A stretch of 5,001 bases of DNA from Lachnospiraceae bacterium (lineage in GTDB: Bacteria > Bacillota > Clostridia > Lachnospirales > Lachnospiraceae), in contig JAFUUM010000260.1 in the NCBI GenBank assembly GCA_017477805.1, positions 1 to 5,001 on the forward strand, in the 5' to 3' direction. Shown here one piece after another: positions 1 to 5,001 of the stretch. The translations under genes were made by a program, and so were the position numbers. Numbering within the stretch: position 1 is the stretch's first letter; each line of letters begins with the position of its first letter. The notes under the pieces are model-generated. The model worked only from the letters and a program-made list of their open reading frames with translations. It was not told the origin of the DNA and ran no database searches.

Positions 1-451
1 AGTTTGGGCAAAGGGCGGAGAAGGCGGCATTGAGCTTGCACAGAAGGTATTAAAGACTCTGGAAGAAAAGCCTTCTCATTATGCACCTATCTACAGCGAT
101 GATCTTTCTCTGAAAGAGAAGATCGAGACCGTGGCAAAAGAGATCTACGGTGCCGACGGCGTGGACTTTGAAGGCAGCGCAGGAAAGACCCTGGATAATC
201 TGGAAAAACTGGGATTTGGTTCTTTCCCGGTCTGCATCGCAAAGACCCAGTATTCCCTGTCGGATGATCCGGCAAAACTGGGAAGACCCAGGGATTTCAG
301 ATTACATGTAAGAGATGCTTACGTATCCGCAGGCGCAGGTTTTGTGGTGGTACTTACCGGTTCCATTACCACCATGCCCGGTTTATCCAAAGCTCCCGCG
401 GCTTATAATATCGATGTTAACGAAGAAGGAAAGATCACAGGTCTGTTTTGA
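1..451 (+). CDS. fhs: Formate-tetrahydrofolate ligase, C-terminal part (5' truncated by window)
   Basis: This is the last 149 codons of formate-tetrahydrofolate ligase (10-formyl-THF synthetase), read from base 2 and ending at TGA 449-451. The cytoplasmic enzyme joins formate to tetrahydrofolate with ATP hydrolysis, giving 10-formyl-THF for purine synthesis and, in acetogens, for the methyl branch of the Wood-Ljungdahl pathway. Family-typical stretches are visible: VWAKGGEGGIELA at the window start, GFGSFPVCIAKTQYSLSDDP in the middle, then the glycine-rich GAGFVVVLTGSITTMPGL segment and the closing NIDVNEEGKITGLF, which matches the usual end of the family. The family is about 550-560 residues long, so roughly 400 residues lie upstream of the window. 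MPGLSK appears where MPGLPK is more usual, a minor change. The reading frame is intact. folD starts 28 bases downstream, consistent with an operon. The identification is firm; only the upstream portion is unseen. Confidence 0.96.
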   Translation, partial: VWAKGGEGGIELAQKVLKTLEEKPSHYAPIYSDDLSLKEKIETVAKEIYGADGVDFEGSAGKTLDNLEKLGFGSFPVCIAKTQYSLSDDPAKLGRPRDFRLHVRDAYVSAGAGFVVVLTGSITTMPGLSKAPAAYNIDVNEEGKITGLF

Positions 452-468
452 TTCAGGACCGGATCTAC

Positions 469-476
469 AGGTGAGG
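469..476 (+). promoter_or_regulatory. Ribosome binding site of folD
   Basis: AGGTGAGG lies just upstream of ATG 480, after the fhs stop. It supports ATG 480 over the upstream in-frame ATG at 315, which would run through the fhs coding region and add 55 residues unlike any FolD. An in-frame GTG at 471 falls inside the site itself and is a less likely start. Confidence 0.7.
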
Positions 477-479
477 AAG

Positions 480-1325
480 ATGGAATATCGTCTGATCGAT
501 GGAAAGAGTATTTCCACCCAGATCAAGGATGAGGTACGGGAAAGAGCAAGAAAACTGAAAGCAAAGGGCGTGGAAGTCGCCCTTGCCGTGATCCAGGTTG
601 GCAGCGATCCCGCTTCATCGGTATATGTACGGAATAAGAAAAAAGCATGTGAATACTGCGAGATGGGATCCGTATCCCATGAACTTCCGGAGTCGACAAC
701 AGAAGAGGAACTGCTGTCCCTCATTGAAGAGCTAAACCGGGATAATAAGATCGGCGGGATCCTGGTACAGTTACCCCTGCCGGGTCATATTGACGAGGAT
801 CGCGTGATCCGTGCCATTTCCCCGGAAAAGGATGTGGATTGTTTCCATCCCGTAAACGTCGGAAAAATGTGCATCGGGGAACCGGGCTTCCTGCCCTGTA
901 CGCCTGCAGGCGTCATTGAACTGTTAAAGCGCAGCGGCGTTTCCATTCAGGGAAAAGAATGTGTTGTCCTCGGTCGCAGCAATATCGTTGGAAAACCCAT
1001 GTCCATGCTGTTGCTTCGGGAGAATGGTACCGTTACTGTCTGCCATTCGAAGACGGCTGATCTGAAAGCAGTTACGAAACGGGCTGATATCCTGGTGGTG
1101 GCCATCGGCAAACCGAAATTCATCACTGCGGATTATATCAAAGAAGGGGCCGTTGTCATCGATGTTGGGATCCACCGCATGGATGACGGAAAACTTTGCG
1201 GAGACGTTGATTTTGATGATGTTGCACCAAGGTGCAGTCAGATCACACCCGTACCCGGCGGTGTAGGTCCCATGACCATCGCGATGCTGATGCAGAATCT
1301 GGTCAGTACAGGCGAAATGGAGTAA
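480..1325 (+). CDS. folD: Bifunctional methylene-THF dehydrogenase (NADP+) / methenyl-THF cyclohydrolase
   Basis: Encodes a 281-residue FolD, the usual length for the family (about 280-300). This cytoplasmic enzyme reversibly converts 5,10-methylene-THF to methenyl-THF with NADP+, then hydrolyses it to 10-formyl-THF, the product of the neighbouring fhs. The N-terminal catalytic domain carries Y49-V-R-N-K53, the conserved Tyr/Lys pair, then GGILVQLPLP (92-101) with Q97, and KDVDCFHP (117-124) with D120, equivalent to catalytic Gln and Asp of E. coli FolD. PCTPAG follows at 139-144. The Rossmann-like nucleotide domain has VVLGRSNIVGKP (162-173), and PGGVGPMT (259-266) closes the active site. 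C121 replaces the glycine of the E. coli-type KDVDG motif. The start is chosen from homology and a Shine-Dalgarno-like sequence. The next gene begins five bases after the stop. NADP+ rather than NAD+ preference is inferred from the bacterial family, not shown by the sequence. Confidence 0.97.
   Translation: MEYRLIDGKSISTQIKDEVRERARKLKAKGVEVALAVIQVGSDPASSVYVRNKKKACEYCEMGSVSHELPESTTEEELLSLIEELNRDNKIGGILVQLPLPGHIDEDRVIRAISPEKDVDCFHPVNVGKMCIGEPGFLPCTPAGVIELLKRSGVSIQGKECVVLGRSNIVGKPMSMLLLRENGTVTVCHSKTADLKAVTKRADILVVAIGKPKFITADYIKEGAVVIDVGIHRMDDGKLCGDVDFDDVAPRCSQITPVPGGVGPMTIAMLMQNLVSTGEME
1319..1322 (+). promoter_or_regulatory. Ribosome binding site of the zinc-ribbon membrane protein gene
   Basis: GGAG sits eight bases before ATG 1331 and lies within the last codons of folD, overlapping its coding end. 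With a five-base gap between stop and start, this arrangement suggests translational coupling to folD. The site is short, so the call rests partly on spacing. Confidence 0.55.
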
Positions 1326-1330
1326 AATAG

Positions 1331-2806
1331 ATGAAGTGTCCACATTGCGGAGCTGAGATTCCGGAAGGATACATGTTATGCGAAAAATGCGGAACGGAGA
1401 TCCAGATCGTTCCGGATTTTGATACGGAAGTAGAGAACTCCATTACGGAGACCCTTACCAATATCGTGGAAGGCCTGAATGAGGCGGGACTTCTCGTCCC
1501 CGATCCGGAAGAAGAGAAACAGGCAGAGCCCAAGCAAAAGGGGAAAGAGGGAAAACGAAAGAAAACCGGGAAAAAGAGATGGCTGATCTTATTTATCTTT
1601 ATCCCTATTCTTATCGCCATCGGTTTTCTGATCTACATTTCGGTAACAGAGTATCTGAATTCTCCGGAATATCAGATGAAAAGAGCTGAACGGCTTTCTT
1701 CTCAGGGCGATTACGGGAATGCCATAACGGCATTGCAGGATGCCCAGCAGAAAGGCGCGGATGAGATACAGACCTGGTTCTTAGAGGCTGAAATGTATTT
1801 GGAGAGCGGTGATACCGACAGCTACTTGAAGATGCTGCTCAATATCATCGGTCATGAGGGGGTCAGACAGGCTGATGCGGAAACGGCTTACGATAAGCTG
1901 GTGGAGTATTACCTGGACCGTAAGGAATACGATACCCTGAACAAAGCCCTCCAGAACTGTGAATATCCATCCATAAAAGATAAATACATACAGTATATGG
2001 CGAATGCCCCGGAGTTTAACTATCTCGAAGGTGCGTACTACGAAGTGGTACCTTTGAAGATGCTCTCCAATGCCCAGGGAACCATTTATTACACCTTGGA
2101 CGGTAATGATCCCACGGAGAACAGTGACCAGTTTATCTCACCCATCTTTCTGGAAACGGGAGATTATGTGGTAAAAGCCATGTTCGTCAGCCAGTACGGG
2201 GTAAAGAGTCCCATTGCCAAGAGCGAGTACCACGTGGATGTGACGGCACCCTTCCAGCCGGAAGTGGACCTTTACAGCGGTGATTACTATACACCCCAGC
2301 TGATCCATGCGGAAGCGGAGGAAGGCTGTACTATTTACTACACCACGGACGGTACGGATCCTACGGTGGATTCCACCATGTACAGCGGATTTTTGCCCAT
2401 GCCTCTCGGGCAGCATACGTTGAAGTTCATTGCAGTCGGGGAAAACATGATCGCCAGCGAGGTGACATCCAGGACTTATAATCTGAACCTTTTGACGGAT
2501 TATACGCCCGTGGATGCGGCAAACATCGTTTATGCGTACCAGATGGCATCCGGTCTCATCAGAGATATGGATGGCAATATGACGGATGATACCGGCAGAA
2601 AGATGTTTTATAACTATGCCTGCTGTGTCAGCATCGAAGAAGAGGGGGACTTTTATATCTTCTCCGAGTACATCATCAGAGCAGACGGAGTCAAGGAAAA
2701 GACGGAGAACTATTATGCAGTTGGGATTTACACTTTACCCCTGTATAAGACGGAATACAGTGTGAAAACAGGAACCTTTGCCCTCCGGGGTGAGAAACTG
2801 TTTTAA
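1331..2806 (+). CDS. Uncharacterised zinc-ribbon, single-pass membrane protein with TPR-like hairpins and two chitobiase-C-terminal-like repeats
   Basis: Encodes 491 residues; I do not recognise a named gene. Residues 3-20 form a zinc ribbon (C3-x2-C6 and C17-x2-C20). Residues 29-66 are acidic, 68-83 strongly basic (KGKEGKRKKTGKKR), and 84-105 form one hydrophobic transmembrane helix. The positive-inside rule places the zinc ribbon in the cytoplasm and about 385 residues outside. Residues about 113-212 look like three TPR-type helical hairpins (for example AERLSSQGDYGNAITALQDA). Two beta repeats follow, about 227-302 and 307-385, each with the IYYTxDGxDPT signature of the chitobiase/beta-hexosaminidase C-terminal family; in that family these are accessory, not catalytic. 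Residues 390-491 are an unassigned, Tyr-rich region. There is no visible catalytic motif and no sortase signal. The architecture recalls zinc-ribbon, single-TM envelope proteins of Firmicutes such as TcaA, but the function is unknown. The gene sits tightly between folD and nfnA and probably shares their transcript. Confidence 0.9.
   Translation: MKCPHCGAEIPEGYMLCEKCGTEIQIVPDFDTEVENSITETLTNIVEGLNEAGLLVPDPEEEKQAEPKQKGKEGKRKKTGKKRWLILFIFIPILIAIGFLIYISVTEYLNSPEYQMKRAERLSSQGDYGNAITALQDAQQKGADEIQTWFLEAEMYLESGDTDSYLKMLLNIIGHEGVRQADAETAYDKLVEYYLDRKEYDTLNKALQNCEYPSIKDKYIQYMANAPEFNYLEGAYYEVVPLKMLSNAQGTIYYTLDGNDPTENSDQFISPIFLETGDYVVKAMFVSQYGVKSPIAKSEYHVDVTAPFQPEVDLYSGDYYTPQLIHAEAEEGCTIYYTTDGTDPTVDSTMYSGFLPMPLGQHTLKFIAVGENMIASEVTSRTYNLNLLTDYTPVDAANIVYAYQMASGLIRDMDGNMTDDTGRKMFYNYACCVSIEEEGDFYIFSEYIIRADGVKEKTENYYAVGIYTLPLYKTEYSVKTGTFALRGEKLF
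2009..2485 (+). repeat. Tandem pair of chitobiase-C-terminal-like (CHB_HEX_C) repeats within the membrane protein
   Basis: Two protein-level repeats of about 76-79 residues cover bases 2009-2236 and 2249-2485. Both open with Ala-Pro-x (A226-P227, A306-P307), share T-I-Y-Y-T-x-D-G-x-D-P-T (251-262 and 334-345), and end in a G-x-[YH]-x-[VL]-K-[AF] strand followed by a [KT]-S-x-x-Y-x-[VL] strand. The DNA has diverged (ACCATTTATTACACC against ACTATTTACTACACC at the core), so this is an old domain duplication rather than a recent one. Confidence 0.8.
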
Positions 2807-2820
2807 CAATAAGGAAAACT

Positions 2821-2826
2821 GGAGGA
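2821..2826 (+). promoter_or_regulatory. Ribosome binding site of nfnA
   Basis: GGAGGA lies five bases before ATG 2832, in the 25-base gap after the membrane-protein gene. It decides the start: the in-frame ATG at 2778 lies inside the upstream gene, lacks such a site and would add 18 residues that do not belong to the family. Confidence 0.8.
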
Positions 2827-2831
2827 GTGGT

Positions 2832-3716
2832 ATGTTTGAGATTTTGGAAAAGAAACAGTTAAACGTAAACACAGTCTGGATGATCGTCAAGGCTGAACGG
2901 GTTGCCAAAAGCTGTCTGCCCGGACAGTTTGTCATCGTTCGGTCCCATAAGGATGCGGAGAGGATCCCTCTGACCATCTGTGATTATGATCGGGAAAAGG
3001 GTACCGTAACCATCGTATTCCAGGTGGTAGGCGCGGGAACCGAGATCATGAAGGAATTAAAAGAAGGAGAATGCTTCGCAGATGTTGTTGGCCCTCTGGG
3101 TAATCCTTCCGAGCTTTGCAGCCTCGACAAAGAAGAACTCAAGAAGAAAAAGATCGTATTTGTGGCCGGCGGTCTGGGAACAGCTCCCGTATACTGCCAG
3201 TTAAAGTGGCTCCATGACAACGGAGTTCCCGCAGATGCCATCGTTGGTGCAAGAACTAAGGATATCGTGATCCTGGAAGATCTGATGACCGCAGCTACCG
3301 GAAACCTTTACATCACCACCGATGACGGTTCCTACGGCAGAGCAGGTATGGTTACCAACACCCTTCAGGATCTGGTGGAAAAAGAAGGCAAATCCTATGA
3401 TCTGTGCGTAGCCATCGGCCCCATGATCATGATGAAGTTTGTGGCTAAGCTTACCAAAGAACTGAATATCCCCACCATCGTTTCCATGAACCCTATCATG
3501 GTTGACGGAACCGGTATGTGCGGTGCCTGCAGAGTACTGGTTGGCGGCGAAGTGAAGTTTGCCTGTGTAGACGGACCCGAATTCGATGGTCATCAGGTAG
3601 ATTTTGAAAATGCCATGAAACGTGCACAGCAGTACAAGACCCAGGAAGGCAGAGCAAAACTGGCCCTGGAAGAAGGTGCGACACATCACGGCGGTTGCGG
3701 ACAGTGCAACGGTTGA
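2832..3716 (+). CDS. nfnA: NADH-dependent reduced ferredoxin:NADP+ oxidoreductase, small subunit (NfnA; FAD and [2Fe-2S] protein)
   Basis: Encodes 294 residues, slightly longer than typical small Nfn/SudB subunits (about 280). The family is ferredoxin-NADP+ reductase-like. With NfnB it forms a cytoplasmic flavin-based bifurcating transhydrogenase: NADH plus two reduced ferredoxins and two NADP+ give two NADPH, reversibly; NfnA holds an FAD and the NAD(H) site. PGQF (30-33) and RIPLT (44-48) belong to the FAD-binding barrel, VVGPLGNPS (85-93) links the domains, and GGLGTAP (113-119) marks the nucleotide-binding domain. The cluster region is D225-x4-C230-x2-C233-x11-C245, with Asp where PyrK-type relatives have the first Cys. 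This favours NfnA over a dihydroorotate dehydrogenase electron-transfer subunit, as does the adjacent nfnB. The tail HHGGCGQCNG (285-294) adds a CxxC not needed for the known cluster. Older databases call such genes sulfide dehydrogenase or PyrK-like. Confidence 0.92.
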   Translation: MFEILEKKQLNVNTVWMIVKAERVAKSCLPGQFVIVRSHKDAERIPLTICDYDREKGTVTIVFQVVGAGTEIMKELKEGECFADVVGPLGNPSELCSLDKEELKKKKIVFVAGGLGTAPVYCQLKWLHDNGVPADAIVGARTKDIVILEDLMTAATGNLYITTDDGSYGRAGMVTNTLQDLVEKEGKSYDLCVAIGPMIMMKFVAKLTKELNIPTIVSMNPIMVDGTGMCGACRVLVGGEVKFACVDGPEFDGHQVDFENAMKRAQQYKTQEGRAKLALEEGATHHGGCGQCNG

Positions 3717-3720
3717 TCAC

Positions 3721-3728
3721 GGAGGAGG
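3721..3728 (+). promoter_or_regulatory. Ribosome binding site of nfnB
   Basis: GGAGGAGG precedes ATG 3735 by six bases, in the 18-base gap after the nfnA stop. It supports ATG 3735 over the second in-frame ATG at 3744. It is the strongest such site in the window. Confidence 0.82.
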
Positions 3729-3734
3729 ACGGTT

Positions 3735-5001
3735 ATGGATGTCATGAAAAAAGTACCTGTCAGCGAACAGGATCCGAAAGTTAGAGCAAAGAACTTTGAT
3801 GAAGTCTGCCTTGGCTACAATGCGGAGGAAGCAAAGAACGAAGCAAGCAGATGTTTGAATTGTAAGAACCCGCAGTGCGTACAGGGATGCCCGGTTTCCA
3901 TTTCCATTCCCGATTTTATCTCTGAGGTAAAGGATGGAAACTTCGAAAAAGCTTATCAGATCATCAGCGAGTCCAGCGCACTTCCCGCAGTTTGCGGTCG
4001 TGTCTGCCCTCAGGAGTCCCAGTGTGAAGGCAAGTGCATCCGCGGTATCAAGGGCGATGCGGTATCCATCGGTAAGCTGGAGCGTTTTGTTGCGGATTAC
4101 GCAAGAGAAAACGGGATCAAACCCGAACCCTGCAAGGAAAAGAACGGCAAGAAAGTTGCTGTTATCGGTTCGGGGCCTTCCGGTCTGACCTGCGCAGGCG
4201 ATCTTGCAAAACTCGGTTACGATGTAACGATCTTTGAAGCACTGCATGAAGCGGGTGGCGTACTGGTTTACGGTATTCCCGAGTTTCGTCTTCCCAAGGA
4301 GAAGGTTGTTAAGAAAGAGATCGAGAACGTAAAATCCCTTGGCGTTAAGATCGAGACCGACGTTGTCATCGGTAAATCCGTGACCATCGACGAACTTATG
4401 GAAAAAGAAGGCTTTGATGCCGTTTACATCGGTTCCGGCGCAGGTCTTCCCAAGTTCATGAACATCGAAGGCGAGCAGCTCAACGGCGTATTCTCCGCAA
4501 ACGAGTACCTGACCAGAAGTAACCTCATGAAGGCTTTTGATGAGAATTCCAGCACACCTATCCATCGCGGTAAGACCACCGTTGTTGTTGGCGGCGGTAA
4601 CGTAGCCATGGATGCAGCAAGAACCGCACTTCGTCTTGGCGCTGAAGTACATATTGTTTACAGACGTTCCGAAGCTGAGCTTCCTGCCCGCGCAGAAGAA
4701 GTACATCACGCAAAAGAAGAAGGCATCATCTTTGATCTTCTGTGCAATCCCGTGGAGATCCTGGGTGACGAGAACGGCTGGGTGAAAGGGGTTAAGTGCA
4801 TCCGTATGGAACTTGGCGAGCCCGATGCATCCGGCAGAAGAAGTCCCGTGGAAGTACCCGGATCCGAATTTGTCATCGATGCTGACAGCGTGATCATGTC
4901 TCTGGGTACCAGCCCCAACCCTCTGATCTCTTCCACAACGGAAGGTCTTGAGGTCAATAAGAGAAAATGTATCGTTGCCGATGCGGAATGCGGCAGTACA
5001 T
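3735..5001 (+). CDS. nfnB: NADH-dependent reduced ferredoxin:NADP+ oxidoreductase, large subunit (NfnB; GltD-like), 3' truncated by window
   Basis: The first 422 codons of a GltD-like flavoprotein; the family is about 465 residues, so roughly 40 C-terminal residues lie beyond the window. NfnB carries the bifurcating FAD, two [4Fe-4S] clusters and the NADP(H) site, and exchanges electrons with ferredoxin. The N-terminal cluster domain shows C40-x2-C43-x4-C48-x3-C52 and C87-x3-C91-x5-C97-x3-C101, then IGKLERF with E116. The FAD Rossmann motif is VAVIGSGPSGL (141-151; G145, G147, G150) with E168 ending its second strand, followed by GGVLVYGIPEFRLPK (174-188). The second nucleotide site is VVVGGGNVAMDAART (283-297), and YRRS (309-312) supplies arginines suited to the NADPH 2'-phosphate. 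A glutamate synthase small subunit (gltD) is the main alternative; adjacency to nfnA with no gltB in view favours NfnB. Codon use is strongly biased: no TTA, CTA or TCA codon occurs in the visible part, suggesting high expression. Confidence 0.93.
   Translation, partial: MDVMKKVPVSEQDPKVRAKNFDEVCLGYNAEEAKNEASRCLNCKNPQCVQGCPVSISIPDFISEVKDGNFEKAYQIISESSALPAVCGRVCPQESQCEGKCIRGIKGDAVSIGKLERFVADYARENGIKPEPCKEKNGKKVAVIGSGPSGLTCAGDLAKLGYDVTIFEALHEAGGVLVYGIPEFRLPKEKVVKKEIENVKSLGVKIETDVVIGKSVTIDELMEKEGFDAVYIGSGAGLPKFMNIEGEQLNGVFSANEYLTRSNLMKAFDENSSTPIHRGKTTVVVGGGNVAMDAARTALRLGAEVHIVYRRSEAELPARAEEVHHAKEEGIIFDLLCNPVEILGDENGWVKGVKCIRMELGEPDASGRRSPVEVPGSEFVIDADSVIMSLGTSPNPLISSTTEGLEVNKRKCIVADAECGST

Noticed and set aside
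315..479. Upstream extension of the folD frame to ATG 315
   Set aside because: These 55 codons overlap the fhs coding region, give non-FolD sequence, and ATG 480 has its own ribosome binding site.
452..479. Possible terminator or promoter in the fhs-folD gap, and likewise in the gaps at 2807-2831 and 3717-3734
   Set aside because: Each gap is under 30 bases, holds mainly a ribosome site, and shows no stem-loop followed by a T-run and no convincing -35/-10 pair.
1337..1390. The CxxC...CxxC zinc ribbon as a sign of a transcription factor
   Set aside because: It is followed by a basic stretch and a clear transmembrane helix with a large outer region, so a membrane protein with a cytoplasmic zinc ribbon fits better than a DNA-binding regulator.
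2009..2485. The chitobiase-like repeats as evidence of a chitin- or glycan-degrading enzyme
   Set aside because: Only the accessory C-terminal-type beta domain is present; there is no glycoside hydrolase catalytic domain anywhere in the protein.
2778..2831. Upstream ATG 2778 as the nfnA start
   Set aside because: It lies inside the preceding gene without a ribosome site; GGAGGA just before ATG 2832 and family alignment favour the latter.
3717..4709. A 330-codon open frame on the minus strand opposite nfnB
   Set aside because: It is in exact codon register with nfnB and stays open because nfnB lacks TTA, CTA and TCA codons. Its translation has no recognisable domain, while the plus strand gives an unmistakable flavoprotein.
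3735..5001. Annotation as glutamate synthase small subunit (gltD)
   Set aside because: GltD and NfnB are homologous, but the directly upstream NfnA-type gene and absence of a gltB in view point to Nfn. The choice is contextual rather than absolute.

Overview
The window looks like one co-directional (+ strand) stretch of a Gram-positive anaerobe's chromosome, most likely a Clostridia or Lachnospiraceae-type Firmicute. The basis is strong GGAGG-type ribosome sites, tight gene spacing, moderate GC content, the fhs-folD pairing of clostridial one-carbon metabolism, and an NfnAB-type transhydrogenase typical of strict anaerobes. This taxonomic call is inference, because no rRNA or marker gene is present.

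Layout: the 3' end of fhs (formate-tetrahydrofolate ligase, 1-451) is followed 28 bases later by a complete folD (480-1325). Five bases on comes a complete 491-aa gene (1331-2806) for a predicted membrane-anchored protein: a cytoplasmic zinc ribbon, one transmembrane helix, TPR-like helical hairpins, two chitobiase-C-terminal-like beta repeats and an unassigned C-terminal region. After 25 bases comes nfnA (2832-3716), then 18 bases later nfnB (3735 to beyond the window end). No gap exceeds 28 bases and I see no terminator hairpin or convincing promoter, so the five genes could be one transcript.

How the genes fit together: Fhs makes 10-formyl-THF from formate, and FolD interconverts 10-formyl-THF, methenyl-THF and methylene-THF using NADP(H). 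NfnAB exchanges electrons between NADH, ferredoxin and NADP(H), so it could supply or drain the NADP(H) pool that FolD uses. The membrane protein does not fit this scheme and is the one uncharacterised member. It is the main candidate for something new, although its domains are individually familiar. Everything else is well-known metabolism, and I see no mobile element, CRISPR array, tRNA/rRNA or obviously novel system.
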